Origin: Eubacterium sp.
GTDB taxonomy: Bacteria; Bacillota; Clostridia; Lachnospirales; Lachnospiraceae
Assembly (NCBI GenBank): GCA_022796875.1
Contig: JAAWJJ010000005.1
Location: 19,240-83,239 of the forward strand
Direction: 5' to 3'
Length of the DNA stretch: 64,000 nt
This document shows, one piece after another, positions 56,010 through 64,000 of the stretch; the stretch's first letter is position 1, and every line of letters starts with the position of its first letter. A program made the translations under genes and the position numbers. The notes beneath the pieces were generated by a model. It was not told the origin of the DNA. It was given only the letters and a program-made list of their open reading frames with translations, and ran no database searches.

Positions 56010-57152
56010 CTAATTTTTATTTTCCTGCCCTTTTCCTGAAATATCCCGTATTTTTCTGGGTATATATGTCATTACCCTGCCACACCGGAAGCTTTTTGAA
56101 TTTTTCATATCCGTATACTTTTTTTCCACATTCTTCACTTTTCTATTTAATCCCTTTATTTTTGTATTCAGCTCTTTTATTTCTGCCTTTTGCTTCTTTA
56201 TTTCAGATTCACTTTTTTGCGATTCAAGAACTATTGCCCGCTTCATAATATCGCATGAAGCATCCGCATATTTTATTGCTACCGGATCATCTGCAATCAA
56301 ATCTCTGTTGATACAACGATCTATTTCAAATAAAAGGCGAAATAATTCCGGCGATGCTTCTTTTAACGTTCTTGCATACATATTAATATAACTTTTCCCC
56401 AGTCGTTCGATCGTTAATCCATGCAATTCCTCCAGTCCCGCTTCTCCGGACATTTTTAAATTGTCCCTCAGTCCCTGGAGCAAATCAATCAGCCTTTTCT
56501 CTGTCCAATTAATATTCTGATGCCCAACACGATAACGATATGTGATTTTTTTCATTGCATAAAACTTTCCGGCACATATCATAGCCTTTACAAAAAAAGG
56601 CGGATCCTGATACCTGATATACGGTGGAAAATATATATCATTACTTTTCAAAAAATCCAGTTGATAGATAAAACGGTGATAACCATAATCAAACTGATAT
56701 TCTTTAAAATCTAATATCCCATCCTTTTCAAAGGCATATTTTTTCTTATTCCCGGTAAATTCAGTTACCAACCCGCCTGGCTGCACTTCACTGAACGAAC
56801 CACCGCAAATAAGTACATTTTCTTCTTTTGCTTTCCGGTACAGACACTCTAAAACATCATTATCCGGATACCAGTCATCCGGATCTATAAAAATCACAAA
56901 TTCACCTGACGCACTCCTGATTCCTGCATTTCTCGCATAAGCAACTCCGCGATTTTCCTGTGAAATCAACTTTATACGCGGATCTTTCTCTATATTTTTT
57001 CTTATAATCTCTTCGGAAGAATCCTGGGAACCATCATTAATACAAATAACTTCTATCTCCTGTAACGTCTGGGAGAGCACAGTATCCAGACATTCCTGTA
57101 AATACATTTCCATATTATAAATTGGTATGATTACACTGATTTTTATCTCCAT
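56010..57152 (-). CDS. GT2 glycosyltransferase with C-terminal coiled coil
   Basis: 380 aa. GT-A domain at 4-230: KISVIIPIYNMEMYLQECLD, CINDGSQDSS and FIDPDDWYPD near 91 with the DXD. Residues about 305-350 are a Lys/Glu heptad coiled coil (EIKKQKAEIKELNTKIKGLN), followed by a basic tail with SFRCGR, seen in other GT2 proteins of this locus. It adds one sugar; donor unknown. Confidence 0.88.
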   Translation of the reverse strand: MEIKISVIIPIYNMEMYLQECLDTVLSQTLQEIEVICINDGSQDSSEEIIRKNIEKDPRIKLISQENRGVAYARNAGIRSASGEFVIFIDPDDWYPDNDVLECLYRKAKEENVLICGGSFSEVQPGGLVTEFTGNKKKYAFEKDGILDFKEYQFDYGYHRFIYQLDFLKSNDIYFPPYIRYQDPPFFVKAMICAGKFYAMKKITYRYRVGHQNINWTEKRLIDLLQGLRDNLKMSGEAGLEELHGLTIERLGKSYINMYARTLKEASPELFRLLFEIDRCINRDLIADDPVAIKYADASCDIMKRAIVLESQKSESEIKKQKAEIKELNTKIKGLNRKVKNVEKKYTDMKNSKSFRCGRVMTYIPRKIRDISGKGQENKN

Positions 57153-57185
57153 ATTTTCTCCTCCTGCCGTAACTTCAGTTCCGGT

Positions 57186-59342
57186 TTATGCTATGTGTAA
57201 AAGTTTTTTCAGCTTTCCTTTTATTTTACCGAAAAACTGACCTATTTTATACGACCTGGCTTTCTTTATTTTGTTAAGTTCCCGTTTTAATCTTGAAATC
57301 TGTCTGTTGTAACTTTGTTTTTCTTTTTGCAAAGAACGTACTTGTCTCAACTGCTTTTCTGCATTTACAACAAACCCAATATATAACTGGCGCTCCAAAG
57401 GATCCAGACATTCAAACACATATTTTTCATCATCTTCTGTGGCGCGGAAATTACCTCTTGCAACCTCAATCATCTGCAACAACATATGTCCTATTACATC
57501 TTTCTGCTCTTCCGACAAATCTGTTTTCTGAGCGAGTTCCCACATATCCAGAAAAGAGGCAAAATAGCCGTAAGAATGTGAAAATGTTTTTTTACTCGTC
57601 ATAATAGAGTTTTCTTTTACTCTTCGTAAATAATAGGTCTTATTTACATGTCCGACATGTTCGGAATACAATAATCCTTTGAATGTAAAAGGGTTATCTT
57701 CATGCAAAATACCCGGATGGAACCAGAGTTTCTTTTCCAGAAAATACTCCCGCCTGATCATTTGCATGCACGCAGATTGACGATACTCAGAGTTTTCAAG
57801 CATTGCACATAAAAACTCTTTCCCGTTTCGATATCCGCTGTAATCAGCCTTTCTGATATAGTAATCAATATAACCTGATTTTTTTTCCTTTATGTCATCT
57901 GTTTCAAAAAAGGATTCTCCGTCGTAAAACAAAATGTCCAGATCTTTTTCTTTTACCTGTTGATACAACTCTTTCAAAGCAGAAAGTTCCAGCATATCAT
58001 CGCTATCTACAAAACAAATATACTCTCCGACGGCATTTTTCACACCAACATTCCGTCCGATCGACAAGCCGGAATTTTCCTGTTCCACTACAATAATTCT
58101 TGCGTCCTGTTTCGCATACTCTAATAAAATATCTATTGTTCGATCTGTTGAGCCATCATTAATACAAATAATTTCTATATCTTCCATAGTTTGATGAATC
58201 AGGCTGTCCAGACATTCTCCAACATATTGTTCGATATTATAACATGGGACAATGACAGATACTTTAGGGTGCAGTCCTCCTGTATTATTAATAATAACTT
58301 CAAATTCTTTCCGCCGCTGAAGCATGTCCATTCGCAGCTTCCATAAATATCCTTTTTTCAATCCCCTAAGACAATCATATGCTCTGGATATTTCTTTTGG
58401 CACCACCTCCTCTTTTGGTGTCGTTTCTTCTTTTATAACAGCCGCTTCATTAGATTCTTCTATTGGTTCAAACGAAACAATTTTTTCAAATCTTTCACTG
58501 AATAATTCCTTTAAAAATATCTCTTTCAGATGATAATTCGTAATCTGCCGAAATACCGCTGCAGTCTCAAGTACTGTATAATTCCGAAATCCTTCCTCTA
58601 CCAATGGATAAACGTTACGTTTATTTAATTCATCGTAAACATCATACAAAAACAGAAATTCATTATGCAAATCCTTTTCTGTAAAAGAACGGCTATTTTT
58701 ACTTTTTTTCAAATAAATAATCGCCTGACCCGCAACAAACAATTTTTTTGCTATACTTAATGCCGTTATACTTAAATATTTTTCTTCATCCAGATATTGT
58801 AACTCTGTAATCCCCTCACGCTCCAGAAATCCCTTCCGGAACATCTTTGTCCAGAGTTCCATTGAAAATCTGGATAATAAAAGTTTGTCCTTCTTTGCAC
58901 TAAAGAATTCTTTTTGTATGAAACCTTTCTTTTGCACACACTTCGGAAGCTGCTTTGCTTTCGTTATTTCTTCGTCAAACGTTTTGCCTGCCAGAAAAAC
59001 TACTTCCGCCCCATTCTTCTCTGCTTCCGCGTACGCAATTTCTAATGTATCTTTCGCCAGAACATTTTGCGGCTCTAAAAACAGGATATATTCTCCCTTT
59101 GCCTGACGGATTCCATAACTGCGTGCCTCTCCGATACTTTGTACTTCCTGCCTGACTACTCTGATCCTCTGATCCTCTGAAGCAAATTGGTATAATAACT
59201 CTGTTGCTTCATCTGTAGTTTCATCTTTTATACAAATGATTTCTATTTCTTTTAGCGTCTGAGCAATCAGACTGCTAAAGCATTCCCCAATATTATCTTC
59301 AGCACTACAAACAGGTATGATGACTGATATTTTCGTTTCCAT
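57186..59342 (-). CDS. Tandem GT2 protein, first domain degenerate
   Basis: 718 aa. GT2 domain 1 at 5-110 has LFLEPQN at 87-93 in place of the DXD. GT2 domain 2 at 360-560 is complete with CINDGSTD and FVDSDDML at 444-451. The C-terminus (about 660-718) is a coiled coil and a basic KARSYKIGQFFGK segment, also present in the 380-aa neighbour. Probably only domain 2 is catalytic and domain 1 has a structural or binding role. GGGGAG lies before the ATG; a promoter at 59598-59626 starts this unit. Confidence 0.85.
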   Translation of the reverse strand: METKISVIIPVCSAEDNIGECFSSLIAQTLKEIEIICIKDETTDEATELLYQFASEDQRIRVVRQEVQSIGEARSYGIRQAKGEYILFLEPQNVLAKDTLEIAYAEAEKNGAEVVFLAGKTFDEEITKAKQLPKCVQKKGFIQKEFFSAKKDKLLLSRFSMELWTKMFRKGFLEREGITELQYLDEEKYLSITALSIAKKLFVAGQAIIYLKKSKNSRSFTEKDLHNEFLFLYDVYDELNKRNVYPLVEEGFRNYTVLETAAVFRQITNYHLKEIFLKELFSERFEKIVSFEPIEESNEAAVIKEETTPKEEVVPKEISRAYDCLRGLKKGYLWKLRMDMLQRRKEFEVIINNTGGLHPKVSVIVPCYNIEQYVGECLDSLIHQTMEDIEIICINDGSTDRTIDILLEYAKQDARIIVVEQENSGLSIGRNVGVKNAVGEYICFVDSDDMLELSALKELYQQVKEKDLDILFYDGESFFETDDIKEKKSGYIDYYIRKADYSGYRNGKEFLCAMLENSEYRQSACMQMIRREYFLEKKLWFHPGILHEDNPFTFKGLLYSEHVGHVNKTYYLRRVKENSIMTSKKTFSHSYGYFASFLDMWELAQKTDLSEEQKDVIGHMLLQMIEVARGNFRATEDDEKYVFECLDPLERQLYIGFVVNAEKQLRQVRSLQKEKQSYNRQISRLKRELNKIKKARSYKIGQFFGKIKGKLKKLLHIA

Positions 59343-59684
59343 TTATAACTCCCCTTTTATCCCCTTTATATTCTTTAACGTTTCATAAAAACAAACGCAA
59401 AAATATCCTTATCTGGATAACAAATCTTTTCACATTTTTATCACGCTCCATGATATTGTTATGCGCAAATAAAGATATTTTAATAAAACATTCCATCGTT
59501 AGAAATATTTTTTGCATATATATTAAAAAAATCCACTGTCTTCATATTATTCTGCTTTCTGCCTGTTCAATTGATATAATAACAAAATCACACTATCATA
59601 TTACAACAAAAAGCCTGTAAAATCAATGTTTTTATCTCTGGAAAGGTAATATTATCATATATTACATTTGCTTTCAGTATATGT
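59343..59684. other. Long 5' leader between GT-C-like and GT2 genes
   Basis: 342 bases, very AT-rich. It holds the promoter at 59598-59626 and then about 250 bases of leader. A 37-codon frame (59383-59496, minus strand; begins MECFIKISLFA) is open but lacks a ribosome site. No riboswitch or terminator hairpin was recognised. Confidence 0.5.
59598..59626 (-). promoter_or_regulatory. Sigma-A-type promoter of the GT2 genes
   Basis: Minus strand TTGATT (59621-59626), 17-base spacer, TAATAT (59598-59603). Gives a leader of about 250 bases before the tandem GT2 gene. Confidence 0.7.
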
Positions 59685-61835
59685 TCAAATTTTTGAGCGT
59701 TTAATAAAACATACTGTTATTGCGATACAGACCAAACCTATCACAAAACAAATAATGCTATAAGACTTTATCCCCCAGATAGGCTCTCGGTACATCCGAC
59801 TTACAAGATACGTTAAATCGCCGTTCATTTCCTCCTTGTCATTAATCCACAGTTTACCGGCCGGATCATAGTCCAAATGCTTGTTTTCCATTTTAAACAT
59901 TAAACTATCTCCACGGCTTTCGTTTTGTTCAGATGATTTTAGAATTATTTCATACGTTTTTTTCTTTTCAGGAACGATATCCGGAAAACTAAACGTCACA
60001 TAATTCCCTGACGCATCCATTGCCTCTGCGCCAAACCTTTCATGCCATAAAACATTTCCATTTTCCTCATACAGGGAAACTTCATATAATTTATCTTTTA
60101 TTTCATAATCATTTATCACAGCTCTTAATTGAAGCGTATTAAATCTTTTATCGGCTGCAAAACTTTGTTTTACTGTCAAATCACTAGCTGCAACATCAGA
60201 AATTGTCGAAGTCCCGTAGCCCTGCCCTGATACAATATCTGTTCTGTCCCTGTCATATTTAACAAATACCGGATACTGCTCAACCATTGCAATAACAATA
60301 ACCGCTGTTGATATAATCGTCAATAATGACATCAAACGTCTTCCTTTTCCCTGTTCAAAACAGGCTGTCCCATCACTGATATATTTCCCTAAACCTACTA
60401 TTCCTTCCACGGCCGTAAGCGACATTATAAGCAGAAACGGAACGCTATACTGCGGATTCGTTTCGATAAAAGCATGAAGTACAAATGCTCCAAACATTGT
60501 AATCAAACCTAAAAAACCGAATCCTTTTGTTTTTCTCTTTAAGCAAATACATATATTTATCCCCATAAAAAGCCAGACAACAACACGGAGCACCTGACTA
60601 TACATCATTAAAAAATCTCTTCGTTCCCCTGAAATATAACGAAATGTCAAAGGATACCAATTCGTATACCGCTCGTTTCCCTCTGCCCAGTTATGCTTTA
60701 CCTTTTCGCCTGTCAGGTTTAAATATCCGGCCACTCCCATTTCCGATAATCTTTTTTTAATTACTCTTAAATTTGCCGCTTCCCGTTCTTCTTTTTTTTC
60801 AAAACTAAGGGAATAATCTACGTCAGACTGCACATATCCGCCATCTCCCTGTAAACTCATCATGAGAGTATGCATAATCGTAAGTCTTGATTCCGATCTG
60901 TCATAGAGATCATAATGTTTCGTAATTCCTTTCCATAAAACAAATACCAAACAAAAAAATACGAATATTACTCCTAATCTAAGCAATACCCTTTTTATAT
61001 CCGTTCCTTTCCTTATTACACAAATACCATATACCACTAAAGCAATCAAAGGAAACAATGCCGTTCCCCTGATCAGATAACCAAATGCTGACAGTGCACC
61101 AACTAAAATTCCATATAGGATTCCTTTACGGCAATTTTCTTCTTTTATCAATTTTATAATAAAATATGCGGATGCCATCATAAAAGGCAAACTGGTAACA
61201 CTTGTATAATAATATGGCAGACATAGATATACAACCGGATTTAAAAAACAAAACAACGCAAATATGCACTCTCCACGTATGCCTGTAATAATTCTGGCAA
61301 TTTTACAGGAAAACAGCACTGAAATATCCATACAAATCAGCGCAAGCACAAGACTCGCTTCCCAAAAACACTCTAATCCTATACCAGATAAGACTTTATA
61401 ATATGCAAACAAAATAATAGTATGCGTTCTATTAAAGGGATAAATAGCAGCGCTGCTGTTCTCATCATAGCTTCCTCTTTCCAGTAAGCCAAATGCCTCT
61501 TCAGTATTTGTAGCCAAATCTGTCGCCGGAAACACGTGATTTTTCATCACCACAAAAAGCCAGACTATTTGTAAAACAAGTATCACTGCCAATATAATAA
61601 ACTTTAAACATTTTACCTGTTTCTCATTTAGCCTTAAAATAAAACGATAAAACATCCATATAAATGCGATCAAAATTATAGATCCAGCTATACACATAGC
61701 AGTAAAATCTGCATTATTTCCTTGCAACAGTTTCCCATATGGTAAAATAAATAACGCATGATACATACTGTAAAATACGAAAATGGCCAATAATACTAAA
61801 ATTCCATTCGAAAATATATTTTGTATTTTTTTCAT
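59685..61835 (-). CDS. Membrane glycosyltransferase, GT-C/PMT-like
   Basis: 716 aa from the ATG at 61835, with AAAGGAAAG upstream; the frame extends 19 codons further. About 12 membrane segments, first at residues 10-30. The loop ending FPATDLATNTEEAF contains the acidic residue expected at the start of GT-C enzymes. Residues about 560-690 are an extracellular beta-rich domain, then a last helix. It probably transfers a sugar from a polyprenyl phosphate outside the cell. It is read right after the FkbM gene. Confidence 0.72.
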   Translation of the reverse strand: MKKIQNIFSNGILVLLAIFVFYSMYHALFILPYGKLLQGNNADFTAMCIAGSIILIAFIWMFYRFILRLNEKQVKCLKFIILAVILVLQIVWLFVVMKNHVFPATDLATNTEEAFGLLERGSYDENSSAAIYPFNRTHTIILFAYYKVLSGIGLECFWEASLVLALICMDISVLFSCKIARIITGIRGECIFALFCFLNPVVYLCLPYYYTSVTSLPFMMASAYFIIKLIKEENCRKGILYGILVGALSAFGYLIRGTALFPLIALVVYGICVIRKGTDIKRVLLRLGVIFVFFCLVFVLWKGITKHYDLYDRSESRLTIMHTLMMSLQGDGGYVQSDVDYSLSFEKKEEREAANLRVIKKRLSEMGVAGYLNLTGEKVKHNWAEGNERYTNWYPLTFRYISGERRDFLMMYSQVLRVVVWLFMGINICICLKRKTKGFGFLGLITMFGAFVLHAFIETNPQYSVPFLLIMSLTAVEGIVGLGKYISDGTACFEQGKGRRLMSLLTIISTAVIVIAMVEQYPVFVKYDRDRTDIVSGQGYGTSTISDVAASDLTVKQSFAADKRFNTLQLRAVINDYEIKDKLYEVSLYEENGNVLWHERFGAEAMDASGNYVTFSFPDIVPEKKKTYEIILKSSEQNESRGDSLMFKMENKHLDYDPAGKLWINDKEEMNGDLTYLVSRMYREPIWGIKSYSIICFVIGLVCIAITVCFIKRSKI

Positions 61836-61918
61836 GTTTACGTTCTTTCCTTTCGCTTCACTCAGGTATAAAAAATTCCGCTTTGTACTCATAATTTTAT
61901 TTCAGGACATTCTGGAAA

Positions 61919-63097
61919 TTATCTCACTTCAGCAATCAGTAACACTTCTCGTGAAATACTGAAATCAGTCGGTTTGTGTATTTTAAATTTGTAACCGAGA
62001 TTCCAGCTTTCAATAACAGGTTTTATATGAAAGAAGTCATCTGCATTATGATATATACTCATTAATAAGATCGGTTTAAATTCTTCTATCGTCTTCCTTG
62101 CGCCTTTCATAAAATCCTGCTCTGCGCCTTCAATATCTACCTTAATCAACCCTACGTCTATGTCGCTGGATTCTATATAGGAATCCAATGTGGTCATTTG
62201 AACACTTTCTGTTTTTTCCACTGTTACCAGATCATTCGGAGATAACGAACTGCAAGAACCGGCTACTTTCATATTAACCACACACTCTTTACTTCCTAAG
62301 GCCATATGCTCTGCAATAACATTTTCAAGACGGTTTAATTCCACTGTCTGTTTGAGTATTTCATAATTTTCTTTCACTGCCTCAAAACTGATCACACGCT
62401 TATCTGTCAGCGGTTTGAAAATCAATATGGAATCTCCTATAAATCCCCCCACATCCAGTATATCCTTATTTTTCAATACATCCAGATTTTCAATGCAATC
62501 AATGCCGTGCTTATAACAAAATACACTGGCTTCAAAATGTTTAACCGGTAAAAAATAGTGTTTGTAACAGTACATATCGTCTGATACACGAAAAATCTGG
62601 CTATGCAATTCTTTTTGTATTTTTAAAAGCTTCTCCTGTTCCTCCTGACTGAAAATATCCAGTTTTTGATTGATGGTATCTTTTATCATTTGCTGCCTTT
62701 GCAAAATGAGTACAATTTGTTCTATATCTTCATTGCTTAACCCCTGAATCAGTTTTAAAAATTTGTCCTTAAAATCTGATCGTTCATACATTTCATAAAA
62801 GGAAGAAATCACTTGCCGCTCATAATTATTATTATAGAATATTTTCTTGTTAACAGCATCTAAAGAAATTTGCATTTTATCTATTTTTCTATTAATTAAT
62901 GACGTATTCTTTTCTAATTCCTCATGATTTTCTTTACGCAATAGTTTAATTAAAGCATACAAATCATGAAATTTCCTCTGTACATCAAATAAATTTTTTC
63001 TGGCTATGCTTTCCATTTTAGCTGCCGGAATGGACTTCTTTGATATCATGACTACTTTTCTTGGCATAACACAGCTATTCCCTTTCTCATATTCCAT
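61919..63097 (-). CDS. FkbM-family methyltransferase with N-terminal coiled coil
   Basis: 392 aa as the longest frame; ATG codons at 63067 and 63049 are alternative starts, the former with AGAAAGGGA about 12 bases upstream. Residues about 30-190 are helical and coiled-coil. The FkbM domain from about 205 has DVGGFIGDSIL, and VDIEGAEQDFM near 318, the family signature. FkbM enzymes O-methylate sugars or small molecules with SAM. As the first gene of the AT-rich operon it may methylate, and possibly cap, the glycan. The helical part may give oligomerisation. Confidence 0.85.
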   Translation of the reverse strand: MEYEKGNSCVMPRKVVMISKKSIPAAKMESIARKNLFDVQRKFHDLYALIKLLRKENHEELEKNTSLINRKIDKMQISLDAVNKKIFYNNNYERQVISSFYEMYERSDFKDKFLKLIQGLSNEDIEQIVLILQRQQMIKDTINQKLDIFSQEEQEKLLKIQKELHSQIFRVSDDMYCYKHYFLPVKHFEASVFCYKHGIDCIENLDVLKNKDILDVGGFIGDSILIFKPLTDKRVISFEAVKENYEILKQTVELNRLENVIAEHMALGSKECVVNMKVAGSCSSLSPNDLVTVEKTESVQMTTLDSYIESSDIDVGLIKVDIEGAEQDFMKGARKTIEEFKPILLMSIYHNADDFFHIKPVIESWNLGYKFKIHKPTDFSISREVLLIAEVR

Positions 63098-63152
63098 TTG
63101 TAACTAATTTTTCAAAAGTTTAATAATAGCATTTCTAAAGCGTCTTCATAAG

Positions 63153-63181
63153 AGTATATCACATTCTTACAAAATATACAA
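63153..63181 (-). promoter_or_regulatory. Sigma-A-type promoter of the FkbM gene
   Basis: Minus strand TTGTAT (63176-63181), 17-base spacer, TATACT (63153-63158), 56 bases before the first ATG. It is the head of the minus-strand block that runs to ugd. Confidence 0.7.
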
Positions 63182-63216
63182 ACATTCCAATACTGGTCTG
63201 CGGTGAAAAATAAAAC

Positions 63217-63245
63217 TTGCATTTTCCATAAAAATCGCCTATACT
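63217..63245 (+). promoter_or_regulatory. Sigma-A-type promoter of the repeat-protein gene
   Basis: TTGCAT (63217-63222), 17-base spacer, TATACT (63240-63245). Divergent from the FkbM promoter 36 bases away. Confidence 0.7.
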
Positions 63246-63307
63246 ATAATCACTTAACGAGAGAGGGAGAAAGCTTATACAATCATCCACACAAAGGAGC
63301 ACAATTC

Positions 63308-63874
63308 ATGACGTTATCAACGGAAGATTTAAAAGCTATCAAAGAACTATTAAACCCTATTCATGACCGGTTGGATAAAATAGAAGATCGCCTAGATAAA
63401 ATGGACGCCCGTATAGACAAAATAGAAGATCATCTGGATATGATGGACGCCCATATAGACAAAATAGAAGACCGTCTGGATATGATGGATGCCCGTATAG
63501 ACAAAATAGAAGACCGTCTGGATATGATGGATGCCCATATAGACAAAATAGAAGACTGTCTGGATATGATGGATGCCCATATAGACAAAATAGAAGACCG
63601 ATTGGATATGATGGATGCCCATATAGACAAAATAGAAGACCGATTGGATATGATGGACACCCGCATGGACAAGATGGAAGACCACATGAACAAAATGGAC
63701 ACTCGCATGGACGCAATTCAAATGAGGCAGAACCTTACCTCAAACAAGCTGGATGACATAGAACTGAATATTAAAGTATCTGAACGAAATATCCGGAAAG
63801 ACATTCACAAACTTGATGATGAAACGGAAACAGTCATTGAGATCTTAAAAATACGCGAATTATTACCAAACTAA
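63308..63874 (+). CDS. Repeat coiled-coil protein of unknown function
   Basis: 188 aa from the ATG at 63308, which has AAAGGAG 8 bases upstream. After MTLSTEDLKAIKELLNPI the protein is eight 14-residue units of the pattern RIDKIEDRLDMMDA, two heptads each, then a shorter helical tail ending in KIRELLPN. It has no signal peptide, membrane segment or enzyme motif. It should form a long parallel coiled coil. The only plus-strand gene, with its own promoter, so it is probably unrelated to polysaccharide synthesis. Function unknown. Confidence 0.8.
   Translation: MTLSTEDLKAIKELLNPIHDRLDKIEDRLDKMDARIDKIEDHLDMMDAHIDKIEDRLDMMDARIDKIEDRLDMMDAHIDKIEDCLDMMDAHIDKIEDRLDMMDAHIDKIEDRLDMMDTRMDKMEDHMNKMDTRMDAIQMRQNLTSNKLDDIELNIKVSERNIRKDIHKLDDETETVIEILKIRELLPN
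63368..63703 (+). repeat. Eight tandem 42-bp repeats within a coding region
   Basis: Eight in-frame units of 42 bases, each around GACAAAATAGAAGA; the middle six differ by only a few bases. Loss or gain of units would keep the frame and change coiled-coil length. Confidence 0.9.
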
Positions 63875-63900
63875 AAACTTCTGACATCACTGACCTGGTA

Positions 63901-63935
63901 TTCCGGGTGTGATATTACAAATCCAGCTCCCGGAA
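63901..63935 (+). other. Dyad after the repeat-protein gene
   Basis: TTCCGGG (63901-63907) and CCCGGAA (63929-63935) form a 7-bp stem with a 21-base loop, 26 bases after the stop. No T-tract follows, so terminator activity is doubtful. Confidence 0.4.
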
Positions 63936-63943
63936 GTCGAGGC

Positions 63944-64000
63944 TGTAAAAAATTCTGTGTCTATGGGATGTGATCTTTTTGGATAAGAATTCGATATGTA
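63944..64000. mobile_element. Possible IS256-family insertion-sequence end
   Basis: The segment GGCTGTAAAAAATTCTGTGT near 63942 resembles the terminal inverted repeats of clostridial IS256-family (Mutator-type) elements. The element itself would lie beyond the window, so this is a weak call from memory of such ends. Confidence 0.25.

Noticed and set aside
59383..59496. 37-codon ORF in the long leader
   Set aside because: No ribosome site, AT-rich, no recognisable family; likely chance.
63368..63703. CRISPR array in the regular 42-bp repeats
   Set aside because: The units are contiguous and in frame, with no unique spacers; they encode a coiled coil.
63357..63716. Three long minus-strand frames opposite the repeat gene
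   Set aside because: They are open only because the repeats lack stops in all frames; no start signals, and composition is that of a shadow.

Overview
The window looks like a chromosomal surface-polysaccharide region from a Gram-positive Clostridia, most likely Lachnospiraceae. This is inferred from strong Shine-Dalgarno sites, LytR-CpsA-Psr (LCP) attachment proteins, TagF-type polymerase domains, DUF6077/DUF2304/DUF2142 membrane proteins and PD-(D/E)XK (Rpn-type) gene remnants; no rRNA, tRNA or taxon marker is present. Nearly everything is read from the minus strand, so transcription runs from high to low coordinates. Only the last gene (63308-63874) is on the plus strand.

Block 1 (82-16938) is an ABC-transporter-dependent glycan operon starting at a promoter at 16910-16938. 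Its order is wzm permease, wzt ATPase with a C-terminal glycan-recognition domain, a methyltransferase-kinase fusion resembling the E. coli chain terminator WbdD, two large GT2 glycosyltransferases, a small zinc-ribbon protein, a GtrB-like polyprenyl-phosphate glycosyltransferase, a GT2 enzyme, the initiating polyprenyl glycosylphosphotransferase, an LCP ligase, another GT2 enzyme, glmS and gtrA. A glycan would be started on undecaprenyl phosphate, extended and capped in the cytoplasm, exported by Wzm/Wzt and attached to the wall by the LCP protein.

Block 2 (16987-27164) holds a frameshifted Rpn-type gene, a flippase-like protein, three large membrane proteins (one split by an in-frame TAG), a DUF2304-GT2 pair and a second LCP gene with its own terminator.

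The junction (27285-29857) carries a YoeB/RelB-type toxin-antitoxin pair, a triply frameshifted unknown gene, ugd, and a fragment of a PD-(D/E)XK protein.

Block 3 (28545-63097) is visibly AT-richer and contains a second polymer system: UDP-glucose dehydrogenase, three large TagF-type proteins fused to other glycosyltransferase modules, an asparagine-synthase-like protein with a duplicated C-terminal domain, a decayed set of O-acyltransferase genes, a Gtr-like module (GT-C-like protein, paired 4-TM flippase subunits, GtrB-like enzyme), a compact set of modification enzymes (phosphoesterase, two ATP-grasp ligases, TPP enzyme, acyltransferase, SDR, DegT aminotransferase), two GT2 enzymes, a GT-C-like membrane protein and an FkbM methyltransferase. 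Poly-G tracts of 8 and 9 bases lie inside or beside the two acyltransferase-3 genes and suggest phase-variable acylation.

The right edge carries a plus-strand coiled-coil gene built on 42-bp repeats and possibly the end of an insertion sequence. All promoter, family and composition calls were made by eye.
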